Assembly (NCBI GenBank): GCA_947561715.1
Contig: OX387200.1
Coordinates: forward strand, 12,340,501-12,404,500
DNA length: 64,000 nt
DNA from: Ascidia mentula
Taxonomy: Eukaryota; Chordata; Ascidiacea; Phlebobranchia; Ascidiidae
Direction of reading: 5' to 3'
Position numbers and translations under genes: made by a program. Below the pieces are notes generated by a model, which worked only from the letters and a program-made list of their open reading frames with translations, was not told the DNA's origin and made no database searches. Shown here one piece after another: positions 27,501 through 39,664 of the stretch (position 1 is the first letter of the stretch; each line of letters opens with the position of its first letter).

Positions 27501-28969
27501 AATTTGCACTGAAAAAATATTTTTTTATCGAAAAGTCATATACTGCAAAATGGAAAAGTGTGATACGTTGTGCAACCGCAAAAGCAATACTGGAGTACCA
27601 GCGTTTTCCACTGTATAATAAAGCTTGTACTGTAAAAAAATATTTTTTATCGAAAAGTCATATACTGCAAAATGTACAAGTTCTGAAGTGGCACAGTTAC
27701 ATACGTTGTGCAACCGCAAAAGCAATACTGGAGTACCAGCGTTTTCCACTGTATAATAAAGCTCGTACTGAAAAAAAATATTTTTTATGGAAAAGTCATA
27801 TACTGCAAAATGGACAAGTGTTGAAATCGCACAGTTACATACGCTGTGCAACCCCAAAAGCAATACTGGAGTACCAGCGTTTTCCATTGTATAATAAACC
27901 TTGTGCTGAAAAAAATTATTTTTTATCGAAAAGTCATATACTGCAAAATGAACAAGTCCTGAAATCGCACAGTTACATACGTTGTGCAACCGCAAAAGCA
28001 ATACTGGAGTACCAGCGTTTTCCACTGTATAATAAAACTTGTACTGAAAAAAAATATTTTTATCGAAAAGTCATATACTGCAAAATGGACAAATGCGGAA
28101 ATCGCATAGTTACATACGTTGTGCAACCGCAAAAGCAATACTAGAGTACCAGCGTTTTCCACTGTATAATAAAGCTTGTACTGAAAAAAAATATTTTTTA
28201 TCGAAAAGTCATATACAGCAAAATGGACAAGTGCTGAAATCGCACAGTTACATACGTTGTGCAACCGTAAAAGCAATACTGGAGTACCGGTGTTTTCGAA
28301 TGTATAACAAAATTTGCACTGAAAAAATATTTTTTTATCGAAAAGTCATATACTGCAAAATGGAAAAGTGTGATACGTTGTGCAACCGCAAAAGCAACAC
28401 TGGAGTACCAGCGTTTTCCACTGTATAATAAAGCTTGTACTGAAAAAAAATATTTTTATCGAAAAGTCATATACTGCAAAATGGACAAGTGCTGAAATGG
28501 TACAGTTACATACGTTGTGCAACTGCAAAAGCAACACTGGAGTACCAGCGTTTTCCACTGTATAATTAAGCTTGTACTGAAAGAAAATATTTTTTATCGA
28601 AAAGTCATATACTGCAAAATGGACAAGTGCTGAAATCGCACAGTTACATACGTTGTACAACCGCAAAAGCAATACTGGAATACCAGCGTTCTCCACTGTA
28701 TAATAAAGCTTGTACTGAAAAAAAATATTTTTTCACAAAAAGTCATCTACTGCAAAATGGACAAGTGCTGAAATCGCATAGTTACATACGTTGTGCAACC
28801 GCAAAAGCAATACTGGAGTACCGGTGTTTTCCAATGTATGATAAAACTTGTACTGAAAAAAATTATTTTTTATCGAAAAGTCATATACTGCGAAATGGAC
28901 AAGTCCTGAAATCGCACAGGTACATACGTTGTGCAACCGCAAAAGCAATACTGGAGTACCGGTGTTTTC

Positions 28970-29659
28970 GAATGTTTCATAAAACTTGTACTGAAAAAAA
29001 TCATTTTTATCGAAAAGTCATATACTGCAAAATGGGCAAGTGCTGAAATCGCACAGTTACATACGTTGTGCAACCGCAAAAGCAATACTGGAGTACCGAT
29101 GTTTTCGAATGTATAATAAAACTTGTACTGAAAAAAAATATTTTCTAACGAAAAGTAATATACTGCAAAATGGACAAGTGCTGAATTCGCACAGTTACAT
29201 ACGTTGTGCAACTGCAAAAGCAATACTGGAGTACCGTTGTTTTCCAATGTATAATAAAACCTGTGCTGAAAAAAATATTTTTATCGAAAAGTCATATACT
29301 GCAGAATGGACAATTGCTGAAATCGCACAGTTACATACGTTGTGCAACCGCAAAAGCAATACTGGAGTACCGTTGTCTTCCCATGTATAATAAAACTTGT
29401 ACTGAAAAAAAAACTAATTTTATCGAAAATTCATATACTGCAAAATGGACAAGTGCTGAAATCGCACAGTTACATACGTTGTGCAACCGCAAAAGCAATA
29501 CTGGAGTACCCGGTGTCTTCCAATATATAATGAAACTTGTACTGAAAACAATACTTTTTCATCGAAAAGTCATATACTGCAAAATTCGACAAGTGCTGAA
29601 ATCTCACAGTTACATACGTTGTGCAACCGCAAAAGCAATACTGGAGTACCGATGTTTTC
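28970..29659 (+). repeat. 690-bp higher-order repeat (5 units), copy 1
   Basis: Five B-type units, starting within 'gttttcgaatgtttcataaa', form a 690-bp block repeated immediately downstream. Marks in order are 'aatgggcaagtg', 'tctaacgaaaagtaatatac', 'gctgaattcgcac', 'gcagaatggacaattgctg', 'aaaaaaaaactaattttatcg' and 'gagtacccggtgtcttcc'. Confidence 0.9.
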
Positions 29660-30349
29660 GAATGTTTCATAAAACTTGTACTGAAAAAAATCATTTTTAT
29701 CGAAAAGTCATATACTGCAAAATGGGCAAGTGCTGAAATCGCACAGTTACATACGTTGTGCAACCGCAAAAGCAATACTGGAGTACCGATGTTTTCGAAT
29801 GTATAATAAAACTTGTACTGAAAAAAAATATTTTCTAACGAAAAGTAATATACTGCAAAATGGACAAGTGCTGAATTCGCACAGTTACATACGTTGTGCA
29901 ACTGCAAAAGCAATACTGGAGTACCGTTGTTTTCCAATGTATAATAAAACCTGTGCTGAAAAAAATATTTTTATCGAAAAGTCATATACTGCAGAATGGA
30001 CAATTGCTGAAATCGCACAGTTACATACGTTGTGCAACCGCAAAAGCAATACTGGAGTACCGTTGTCTTCCCATGTATAATAAAACTTGTACTGAAAAAA
30101 AAACTAATTTTATCGAAAATTCATATACTGCAAAATGGACAAGTGCTGAAATCGCACAGTTACATACGTTGTGCAACCGCAAAAGCAATACTGGAGTACC
30201 CGGTGTCTTCCAATATATAATGAAACTTGTACTGAAAACAATACTTTTTCATCGAAAAGTCATATACTGCAAAATTCGACAAGTGCTGAAATCTCACAGT
30301 TACATACGTTGTGCAACCGCAAAAGCAATACTGGAGTACCGATGTTTTC
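29660..30349 (+). repeat. 690-bp higher-order repeat (5 units), copy 2
   Basis: This is a direct tandem copy of the preceding 690 bp. All the private marks recur at exactly +690 (29040 against 29730, 29206 against 29896) and I saw almost no differences, which points to a recent tandem duplication. Confidence 0.9.
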
Positions 30350-32234
30350 CAATGTATGACAAAAATTGTACAGAAAAAAAATATTTTTCATCGAAAAGTC
30401 ATATACTGCAAAATTCGACAAGTGCTGAAATCGCACAGTTACATACGTTGTGCAACCGCAAAAGCAATACTGGAGTACCAGTGTCTTCCAATGTATAATG
30501 AAACTTGTACTGAAAAAAATACTTTTTCATCGAAAAGTCATATACTGCAAAATTCGACAAGTGCTGAAATCTCACAGTTACATACGTTGTGCAACCGCAA
30601 AAGCAATACTGGAGTACCGATGTTTTCCAATGTATGACAAAAATTGTACAGAAAAAAAATATTTTTTATCGAAAAGTGATATACTGCAAAATGGACAAGT
30701 GCTGAAATCGCATAGTTACATACGTTGTGCAACCGCAAAAGCAATACTGGAGTACCAGCGTTTTTCACTGTAAAATAAAGCTTGTACTGAAAAAAATCAT
30801 TTTTTATCGAAAAGTCATATACTGCAAAATGGACAAGTGCTGAAATCGCATAGTTACATACGTTGTGCAACCACAAAAGCAATACTGGATTATCAACGTT
30901 TTCCACTGTATAATAATGCTTATACAGAAAAAAAATATTTTTCATCGAAAAGTCATATACTGCGAATTGGACAAGTCCTGAAATCGCACAGTTACATACG
31001 TTGTGCAACCGCACAAGCAATACTGGAGTACCAGCGTTTTCCACTGTATAATAAACCTTGTACTGTAAAAAAATATTTTTTATCGAAAAGTCATATACTG
31101 CAAAATGGACAAGTGTTGAAATCGCACAGTTACATACGCTATGCAACCGCAAAAGCAATACTGGAGTACCAGCGTTTTCCATTGTATAATAAACATTGTG
31201 CTGAAAAAAATTATTTTTTATCGAAAAGTCAGAAACTGCAAAATGGACAAGTGCTGAAATCGCATAGTTACATACGTTGTGCAACGGCAAAAGCAATACT
31301 GGAGTACCAGCGTTTTCCACTGTATAATAAAGCTTGTACTGAAAAAAATCATTTTTTATCGAAAAGTCATATACTGCAATAGGAGAAGTGCTGAAATCTC
31401 ATAGTTACATACGTTGTGCAACCGCAAAAGCAATACTGGAGTACCAGCGTTTTCCACTGTATAATAAAGCTTGTACTGAAAAAAATCATTTTTTATCGAA
31501 AAGTCATATACTGCAATCAGAGAAGTGCTGAAATCTCATAGTTACATACGTTGTGCAACCGCAAAAGCAATACTGGAGTATCAGCGTTTTCCACTGTATA
31601 ATAAAGCTTGTACTGCAAAAAAATATTTTTTATCGAAAAGTCATATACTGCAAAATGGACAAGTGCTGAAATCGCACAGTTGCATACGTTGTGCAACCGC
31701 AAAAGCAATACTGGAGTACCAGCGTTTTCCATTGTATAATAAACCTTGTGCTGAAAAAAATTATTTTTTATCGAAAAGTCAGAAACTGCAAAATGGACAA
31801 GTGCTGAAATCGCATAGTTACATACGTTGTGCAACCGCAAAAGCAATACTGGAGTACCAGCGTTTTCCACTGTATAATAAAGCTTGTACTGAAAAAAATC
31901 ATTTTTTATCGAAAAGTCATATATTGCAATAGGAGAAGTGCTGAAATCTCATAGTTACATACGTTGTGCAACCGCAAAAGCAATACTGGAGTATCAGCGT
32001 TTTCCACTGTATAATAAAGCTTGTACTGCAAAAAAATATTTTTCATCGAAAAGTCATATACTGCAAAATGGACAAGTGCTGAAATCGCATAGTTACATAC
32101 GTTGTGCAACCGCAAAAGCAATACTGGAGTATCAGCGTATCCACTGTATAATAAATCTTGTACAGAAAAAAATCATTTTTTATCGAAAAGTCATATACTG
32201 CAAAATGGACAAGTGCTGAAATCGCATAGTTACA

Positions 32235-35200
32235 TACGTTGTGCAACCGCAAAAGCAATACTGGAGTACCAGCGTTTTCCACTGTATAATTAAGCTTGTA
32301 CTGAAAAAAATCATTTTTTATCGAAAAGTCATATACTGCAATAGGAGAAGTGCTGAAATCTCATAGTTACAAACGTTGTGCAACCGCAAAAGCAATACTG
32401 GAGTATCCGCGTTTTCCACTGTATAATAAAGCTTGTACAGAAAAAAATATTTTTTATCGAAAAGTCATATACTGCAAAATGGACAAGTGCTGAAATCGCA
32501 CAGTTGCATACGTTGTGCAACCGCAAAAGCAATACTGGAATACCAGAGTTTTCCACTGTATAATAAAGCTTGTACTGAAAAAAATTATTTTTTCACAAAA
32601 AATCATATACTGCAAAATGGACAAGTGCTGAAATCGCAAAGTTACATACGTTGTGCAACCGCAAAAGCAATACTGGAGTACCAGCGATTTCCATTGTATA
32701 ATAAACCTTGTGCTGAAAAAAATTATTTTTTATCGAAAAGTCATATACTGCAAAATGGACAAATGCTGAAATCGCACAGTTACATACGTTGTGCAACCGC
32801 AAAAGCAATACTGGAGTACCAGCGTTTTCCACTGTATAATAAAGCTTGTACTGAAAAAAATCATTTTTTATCGAAAAGTCATATACTGTAAAATGGACAA
32901 GTGCTGAAGTGGCACAGTTACATACGTTGTGCAACCGCAAAAGCAACACTGGAGTACCAGCGTTTTCCACTGTACAATAAAGCTTGTACTGAAAAAAAAT
33001 ATTTTTATCGAAAAGTCATATACTGCAAAATGGACAAGTGCTGAAATGGCACAGTTACATACGTTGTGCAACCGCAAAAGCAACACTGGAGTACCAGCGT
33101 TTTCCACTGAATAATTAAGATTGTACTGAAAAAAAATATTTTTTGTCGAAAAGTCATATACTGCAAAATGGACAAGTGCTGAAATCGCACAGTTACATAC
33201 GTTGTGCAACCGCAAAAGCAATACTGGAGTACCGGTGTTTTCCAATGTATGATAAAACTTGTACTGAAAAAAATTATTATTTTTTATAGAAAAGTCATAT
33301 ACTGCAAAATGGACAAATGCGGAAATCGCATAGTTACATACGTTGTGCAACCGCAAAAGCAATACTGGAGTTCCAGCGTTTTCCACTGTATAATAAAGCT
33401 TGTACTGAAAAAAAATATTTTTTTATCGAAAAGTCATATACTGCAAAATGGACAGGTCCTGAAATCGCACAGTTACATACGTTGTGCAACCGTAAAAGCA
33501 ATAGTGGAGTACCGGCGTTTTCGAATGTATAACAAAACTTGCACTGAAAAAATATTTTTTTATCGAAAAGTCATATACTGCAAAATGGAAAAGTGTGATA
33601 CGTTGTGCAACCGCAAAAGCAATAGAGGTGTACCGGTGTTTTCCAATGTGTAATAAAACTTGTACTGAAAAAAAATATATTTCAATGAAAAGTCATATAC
33701 TGCGAAATGGACAAGTCCTGAAATCGCACAGGTACATACGTTGTGCAACCGCAAAAGCAATACTGGAGTACCGGTGTTTTCGAATGTTTCATAAAACTTG
33801 TACTGAAAAAAATTATTTTTTATCGAAAAGTCATATACTGCAAAATGGACAAGTGCTGAAATCGCATAGTTACATACGTTGTGCAACCGCAAAAGCAATA
33901 CTGGAGTACCAGCGTTTTTCACTGTATAATAAAGCTTGTACTGAAAAAAATCATTTTTTATCGAAAAGTCATATACTGCAAAATGGACAAGTGCTGAAGT
34001 GGCATAGTTACATACGTTGTGCAACCACAAAAGCAATACTGGATTATAAACGTTTTCCACTGTATAATAATGCTTGTACAGAAAAAAAATATTTTTCATC
34101 GAAAAGTCATATACTGCGAATTGGACAAGTCCTGAAATCGAATAGTTACATACGTTGTGCAACCGCAAAAGCAATACTGGATTACCAGCGTTTTCCACTG
34201 TATAATAAAGCTTGTACTATAAAAAAATATTTTTTATCGAAAAGTCATATACTGCAAAATGTACAAGTGCTGAAGTGGCACAGTTACATACGTTGTGCAA
34301 CCGCAAAAGCAATACTGGAGTACCAGCGTTTTCCCATGTATAATAAAACTTGTACTGAAAAAAACAATTTTTTATCGAAAAGTCATATACTGCAAAATGG
34401 TCAAGTGCTGAAATCGCAAAGTTACATGCGTTGTGCAACCGCAAAAGCAATACTGGAGTACCCGGTGTTTTCCAATGTATAATAAAACTTGTACTGAAAA
34501 AAATATTTTTCATCGAAAAGTCATATACTGCAAAATGGACAAGTGCTGAAATCGCACAGTTACATACGTTGTGCAACCGCAAAAGCAATACTGGAGTACC
34601 GGTGTTTTCCAATGTATGATAAAACTTGTGCAGAAAAAAAATATTTTTCATCGAAAAGTCATATACTGCAAAATTCGACAAGTGCTGAAATCGCACAGTT
34701 ACATACGTTGTGCAACCGCAAAAGCAATACTGGAGTACCGGTGTTTTCCAATGTATGATAAAACTTGTACAGAAAAAAAATATTTTTCATCGAAAAGTCA
34801 TATACTGCAAAAAGGACAAGTGCTGAAATCGCACAGTTACATACGTTGTGCAACCGCAAAAGCAATACTGGAGTACCGGTGTTTTCCAATGTGTGATAAA
34901 ACTTGTACACAAAAAAAATATTTTTCATCGAAAAGTCATATACTGCGAAATGGACAAATGCGGAAATCGCACAGTTACATACGTTGTGCAACCGCAAAAG
35001 CAATACTGGAGTACCAGCGTTTTCCATTGAATAATTAAGATTGTACTGAAAAAAAATATTTTTTGTCGAAAAGTCATATACTGCATAATGGACAAGTGCT
35101 GAAATCGCACAGTTACATACGTTGTGCAACCGCAAAAGCAATACTGGAGTACCGGTGTTTTCCAATGTATGATAAAACTTGTACTGAAAAAAATTATTAT

Positions 35201-35949
35201 TTTTTATAGAAAAGTCATATACTGCAAAATGGACAAGTGCTGAAGTGGCACAGTTACATACGTTGTGCAACCGCAAAAGCAATACTGGAGTATCAGCGTT
35301 TTCCCATGTATAATAAAACTTGTACTGAAAAAAACAATTTTTTATCGAAAAGTCATATACTGCAAAATGGTCAAGTGCTGAAATCGCAAAGTTACATGCG
35401 TTGTGCAATCGCAAAAGCAATACTGGAGTACCCGGTGTTTTCCAATGTATAATAAAACTTGTACTGAAAAAAATATTTTTCATCGAAAAGTCATATACTG
35501 CAAAATGGACAAGTGCTGAAATCGCACAGTTACATACGTTGTGCAACCGCAAAAGCAATACTGGAGTACCGGTGTTTTCCAATGTATGATAAAACTTGTG
35601 CAGAAAAAAAATATTTTTCATCGAAAAGTCATATACTGCAAAATTCGACAAGTGCTGAAATCGCACAGTTACATACGTTGTGCAACCGCAAAAGCAATAC
35701 TGGAGTACCGGTGTTTTCCAATGTATGATAAAACTTGTACAGAAAAAAAATATTTTTCATCGAAAAGTCATATACTGCAAAAAGGACAAGTGCTGAAATC
35801 GCACAGTTACATACGTTGTGCAACCGCAAAAGCAATACTGGAGTACCGGTGTTTTCCAATGTGTGATAAAACTTGTACACAAAAAAAATATATTTCATCG
35901 AAAAGTCATATACTGCGAAATGGACAAATGCGGAAATCGCACAGTTACA
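32235..35949 (+). repeat. 3715-bp higher-order repeat (27 units), copy 1
   Basis: A run of about 27 units, opening with 'ccactgtataattaagcttg' and an 'aataggagaag' unit, recurs at exactly +3715. It contains A-like, intermediate and B-type units. Marks include 'ttattattttttatagaaaag', the short 'aaaagtgtgatacgttgtg' unit near 33590, and 'gtgtaataaaacttg'. Differences from copy 2 are rare (for example 'accggcgtttt' at 33511 against 'accggcctttt' at 37226). Confidence 0.9.
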
Positions 35950-35990
35950 TACGTTGTGCAACCGCAAAAGCAATACTGGAGTACCAGCGT
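34267..35990 (+). repeat. 970-bp nested tandem duplication (7 units)
   Basis: Inside the 3715-bp repeat, about 34267-35020 recurs at about 35237-35990, an offset of 970 bp. The shared order is 'gaagtggcacag', 'gtttcccatgtataat', 'gttacatgcgttgtgc', 'gagtacccggtgttttcc', 'aaaattcgacaagtg' and 'gcaaaaaggacaagtg'. The same nested pair is found again in the downstream large blocks (about 38146/39116, 43400/44370 and 50160/51130), so it is older than their amplification. Confidence 0.85.
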
Positions 35991-38900
35991 TTTCCACTGT
36001 ATAATTAAGCTTGTACTGAAAAAAATCATTTTTTATCGAAAAGTCATATACTGCAATAGGAGAAGTGCTGAAATCTCATAGTTACAAACGTTGTGCAACC
36101 GCAAAAGCAATACTGGAGTATCCGCGTTTTCCACTGTATAATAAAGCTTGTACAGAAAAAAATATTTTTTATCGAAAAGTCATATACTGCAAAATGGACA
36201 AGTGCTGAAATCGCACAGTTGCATACGTTGTGCAACCGCAAAAGCAATACTGGAATACCAGAGTTTTCCACTGTATAATAAAGCTTGTACTGAAAAAAAT
36301 TATTTTTTCACAAAAAATCATATACTGCAAAATGGACAAGTGCTGAAATCGCAAAGTTACATACGTTGTGCAACCGCGAAAGCAATACTGGAGTACCAGC
36401 GATTTCCATTGTATAATAAACCTTGTGCTGAAAAAAATTATTTTTTATCGAAAAGTCATATACTGCAAAATGGACAAATGCTGAAATCGCACAGTTACAT
36501 ACGTTGTGCAACCGCAAAAGCAATACTGGAGTACCAGCGTTTTCCACTGTATAATAAAGCTTGTACTGAAAAAAATCATTTTTTATCGAAAAGTCATATA
36601 CTGTAAAATGGACAAGTGCTGAAGTGGCACAGTTACATACGTTGTGCAACCGCAAAAGCAACACTGGAGTACCAGCGTTTTCCACTGTACAATAAAGCTT
36701 GTACTGAAAAAAAATATTTTTATCGAAAAGTCATATACTGCAAAATGGACAAGTGCTGAAATGGCACAGTTACATACGTTGTGCAACCGCAAAAGCAACA
36801 CTGGAGTACCAGCGTTTTCCACTGAATAATTAAGATTGTACTGAAAAAAAATATTTTTTGTCGAAAAGTCATATACTGCAAAATGGACAAGTGCTGAAAT
36901 CGCACAGTTACATACGTTGTGCAACCGCAAAAGCAATACTGGAGTACCGGTGTTTTCCAATGTATGATAAAACTTGTACTGAAAAAAATTATTATTTTTT
37001 ATAGAAAAGTCATATACTGCAAAATGGACAAATGCGGAAATCGCATAGTTACATACGTTGTGCAACCGCAAAAGCAATACTGGAGTTCCAGCGTTTTCCA
37101 CTGTATAATAAAGCTTGTACTGAAAAAAAATATTTTTTTATCGAAAAGTCATATACTGCAAAATGGACAGGTCCTGAAATCGCACAGTTACATACGTTGT
37201 GCAACCGTAAAAGCAATAGTGGAGTACCGGCCTTTTCGAATGTATAACAAAACTTGCACTGAAAAAATATTTTTTTATCGAAAAGTCATATACTGCAAAA
37301 TGGAAAAGTGTGATACGTTGTGCAACCGCAAAAGCAATAGAGGTGTACCGGTGTTTTCCAATGTGTAATAAAACTTGTACTGAAAAAAAATATATTTCAA
37401 TGAAAAGTCATATACTGCGAAATGGACAAGTCCTGAAATCGCACAGGTACATACGTTGTGCAACCGCAAAAGCAATACTGGAGTACCGGTGTTTTCGAAT
37501 GTTTCATAAAACTTGTACTGAAAAAAATTATTTTTTATCGAAAAGTCATATACTGCAAAATGGACAAGTGCTGAAATCGCATAGTTACATACGTTGTGCA
37601 ACCGCAAAAGCAATACTGGAGTACCAGCGTTTTTCACTGTATAATAAAGCTTGTACTGAAAAAAATCATTTTTTATCGAAAAGTCATATACTGCAAAATG
37701 GACAAGTGCTGAAGTGGCATAGTTACATACGTTGTGCAACCACAAAAGCAATACTGGATTATAAACGTTTTCCACTGTATAATAATGCTTGTACAGAAAA
37801 AAAATATTTTTCATCGAAAAGTCATATACTGCGAATTGGACAAGTCCTGAAATCGAATAGTTACATACGTTGTGCAACCGCAAAAGCAATACTGGATTAC
37901 CAGCGTTTTCCACTGTATAATAAAGCTTGTACTATAAAAAAATATTTTTTATCGAAAAGTCATATACTGCAAAATGTACAAGTGCTGAAGTGGCACAGTT
38001 ACATACGTTGTGCAACCGCAAAAGCAATACTGGAGTACCAGCGTTTTCCCATGTATAATAAAACTTGTACTGAAAAAAACAATTTTTTATCGAAAAGTCA
38101 TATACTGCAAAATGGTCAAGTGCTGAAATCGCAAAGTTACATGCGTTGTGCAACCGCAAAAGCAATACTGGAGTACCCGGTGTTTTCCAATGTATAATAA
38201 AACTTGTACTGAAAAAAATATTTTTCATCGAAAAGTCATATACTGCAAAATGGACAAGTGCTGAAATCGCACAGTTACATACGTTGTGCAACCGCAAAAG
38301 CAATACTGGAGTACCGGTGTTTTCCAATGTATGATAAAACTTGTGCAGAAAAAAAATATTTTTCATCGAAAAGTCATATACTGCAAAATTCGACAAGTGC
38401 TGAAATCGCACAGTTACATACGTTGTGCAACCGCAAAAGCAATACTGGAGTACCGGTGTTTTCCAATGTATGATAAAACTTGTACAGAAAAAAAATATTT
38501 TTCATCGAAAAGTCATATACTGCAAAAAGGACAAGTGCTGAAATCGCACAGTTACATACGTTGTGCAACCGCAAAAGCAATACTGGAGTACCGGTGTTTT
38601 CCAATGTGTGATAAAACTTGTACACAAAAAAAATATTTTTCATCGAAAAGTCATATACTGCGAAATGGACAAATGCGGAAATCGCACAGTTACATACGTT
38701 GTGCAACCGCAAAAGCAATACTGGAGTACCAGCGTTTTCCATTGAATAATTAAGATTGTACTGAAAAAAAATATTTTTTGTCGAAAAGTCATATACTGCA
38801 TAATGGACAAGTGCTGAAATCGCACAGTTACATACGTTGTGCAACCGCAAAAGCAATACTGGAGTACCGGTGTTTTCCAATGTATGATAAAACTTGTACT

Positions 38901-39664
38901 GAAAAAAATTATTATTTTTTATAGAAAAGTCATATACTGCAAAATGGACAAGTGCTGAAGTGGCACAGTTACATACGTTGTGCAACCGCAAAAGCAATAC
39001 TGGAGTATCAGCGTTTTCCCATGTATAATAAAACTTGTACTGAAAAAAACAATTTTTTATCGAAAAGTCATATACTGCAAAATGGTCAAGTGCTGAAATC
39101 GCAAAGTTACATGCGTTGTGCAATCGCAAAAGCAATACTGGAGTACCCGGTGTTTTCCAATGTATAATAAAACTTGTACTGAAAAAAATATTTTTCATCG
39201 AAAAGTCATATACTGCAAAATGGACAAGTGCTGAAATCGCACAGTTACATACGTTGTGCAACCGCAAAAGCAATACTGGAGTACCGGTGTTTTCCAATGT
39301 ATGATAAAACTTGTGCAGAAAAAAAATATTTTTCATCGAAAAGTCATATACTGCAAAATTCGACAAGTGCTGAAATCGCACAGTTACATACGTTGTGCAA
39401 CCGCAAAAGCAATACTGGAGTACCGGTGTTTTCCAATGTATGATAAAACTTGTACAGAAAAAAAATATTTTTCATCGAAAAGTCATATACTGCAAAAAGG
39501 ACAAGTGCTGAAATCGCACAGTTACATACGTTGTGCAACCGCAAAAGCAATACTGGAGTACCGGTGTTTTCCAATGTGTGATAAAACTTGTACACAAAAA
39601 AAATATATTTCATCGAAAAGTCATATACTGCGAAATGGACAAATGCGGAAATCGCACAGTTACA
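35950..39664 (+). repeat. 3715-bp higher-order repeat (27 units), copy 2
   Basis: This is a tandem copy of 32235-35949 with the same ordered private variants. The match ends near 39664, where this copy continues into 'ccactgtataataaagcttg' while copy 1 continues into 'ataattaagcttg'. Its right part also belongs to the 5254-bp repeat described next. Confidence 0.9.

Larger units (their letters stand above)
19701..32234 (+). repeat. Mixed satellite zone with the 137-bp 'aatagg' subfamily
   Basis: A-like and intermediate units are mixed here. A distinct subfamily has 'actgcaataggagaagtgct' in place of 'actgcaaaatggacaagtgct'; the swap removes one base, so these units are 137 bp and shift the reading frame. 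I see it near 19723, 20409, 20543, 20953 (as 'aataggtgaag'), 21503, 21914, 22051, 23702, 23838, 26446, 31376, 31515 (as 'aatcagagaag'), 31927 and, just past the zone, 32339 and 36054. Units with 'ttcacaaaaaatcatatac' and 'aataaaccttgtgctg' are also frequent. A unit near 25440 lacks about 10 bp between 'ttgtataat' and 'tgctgaaaa'. Confidence 0.85.
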
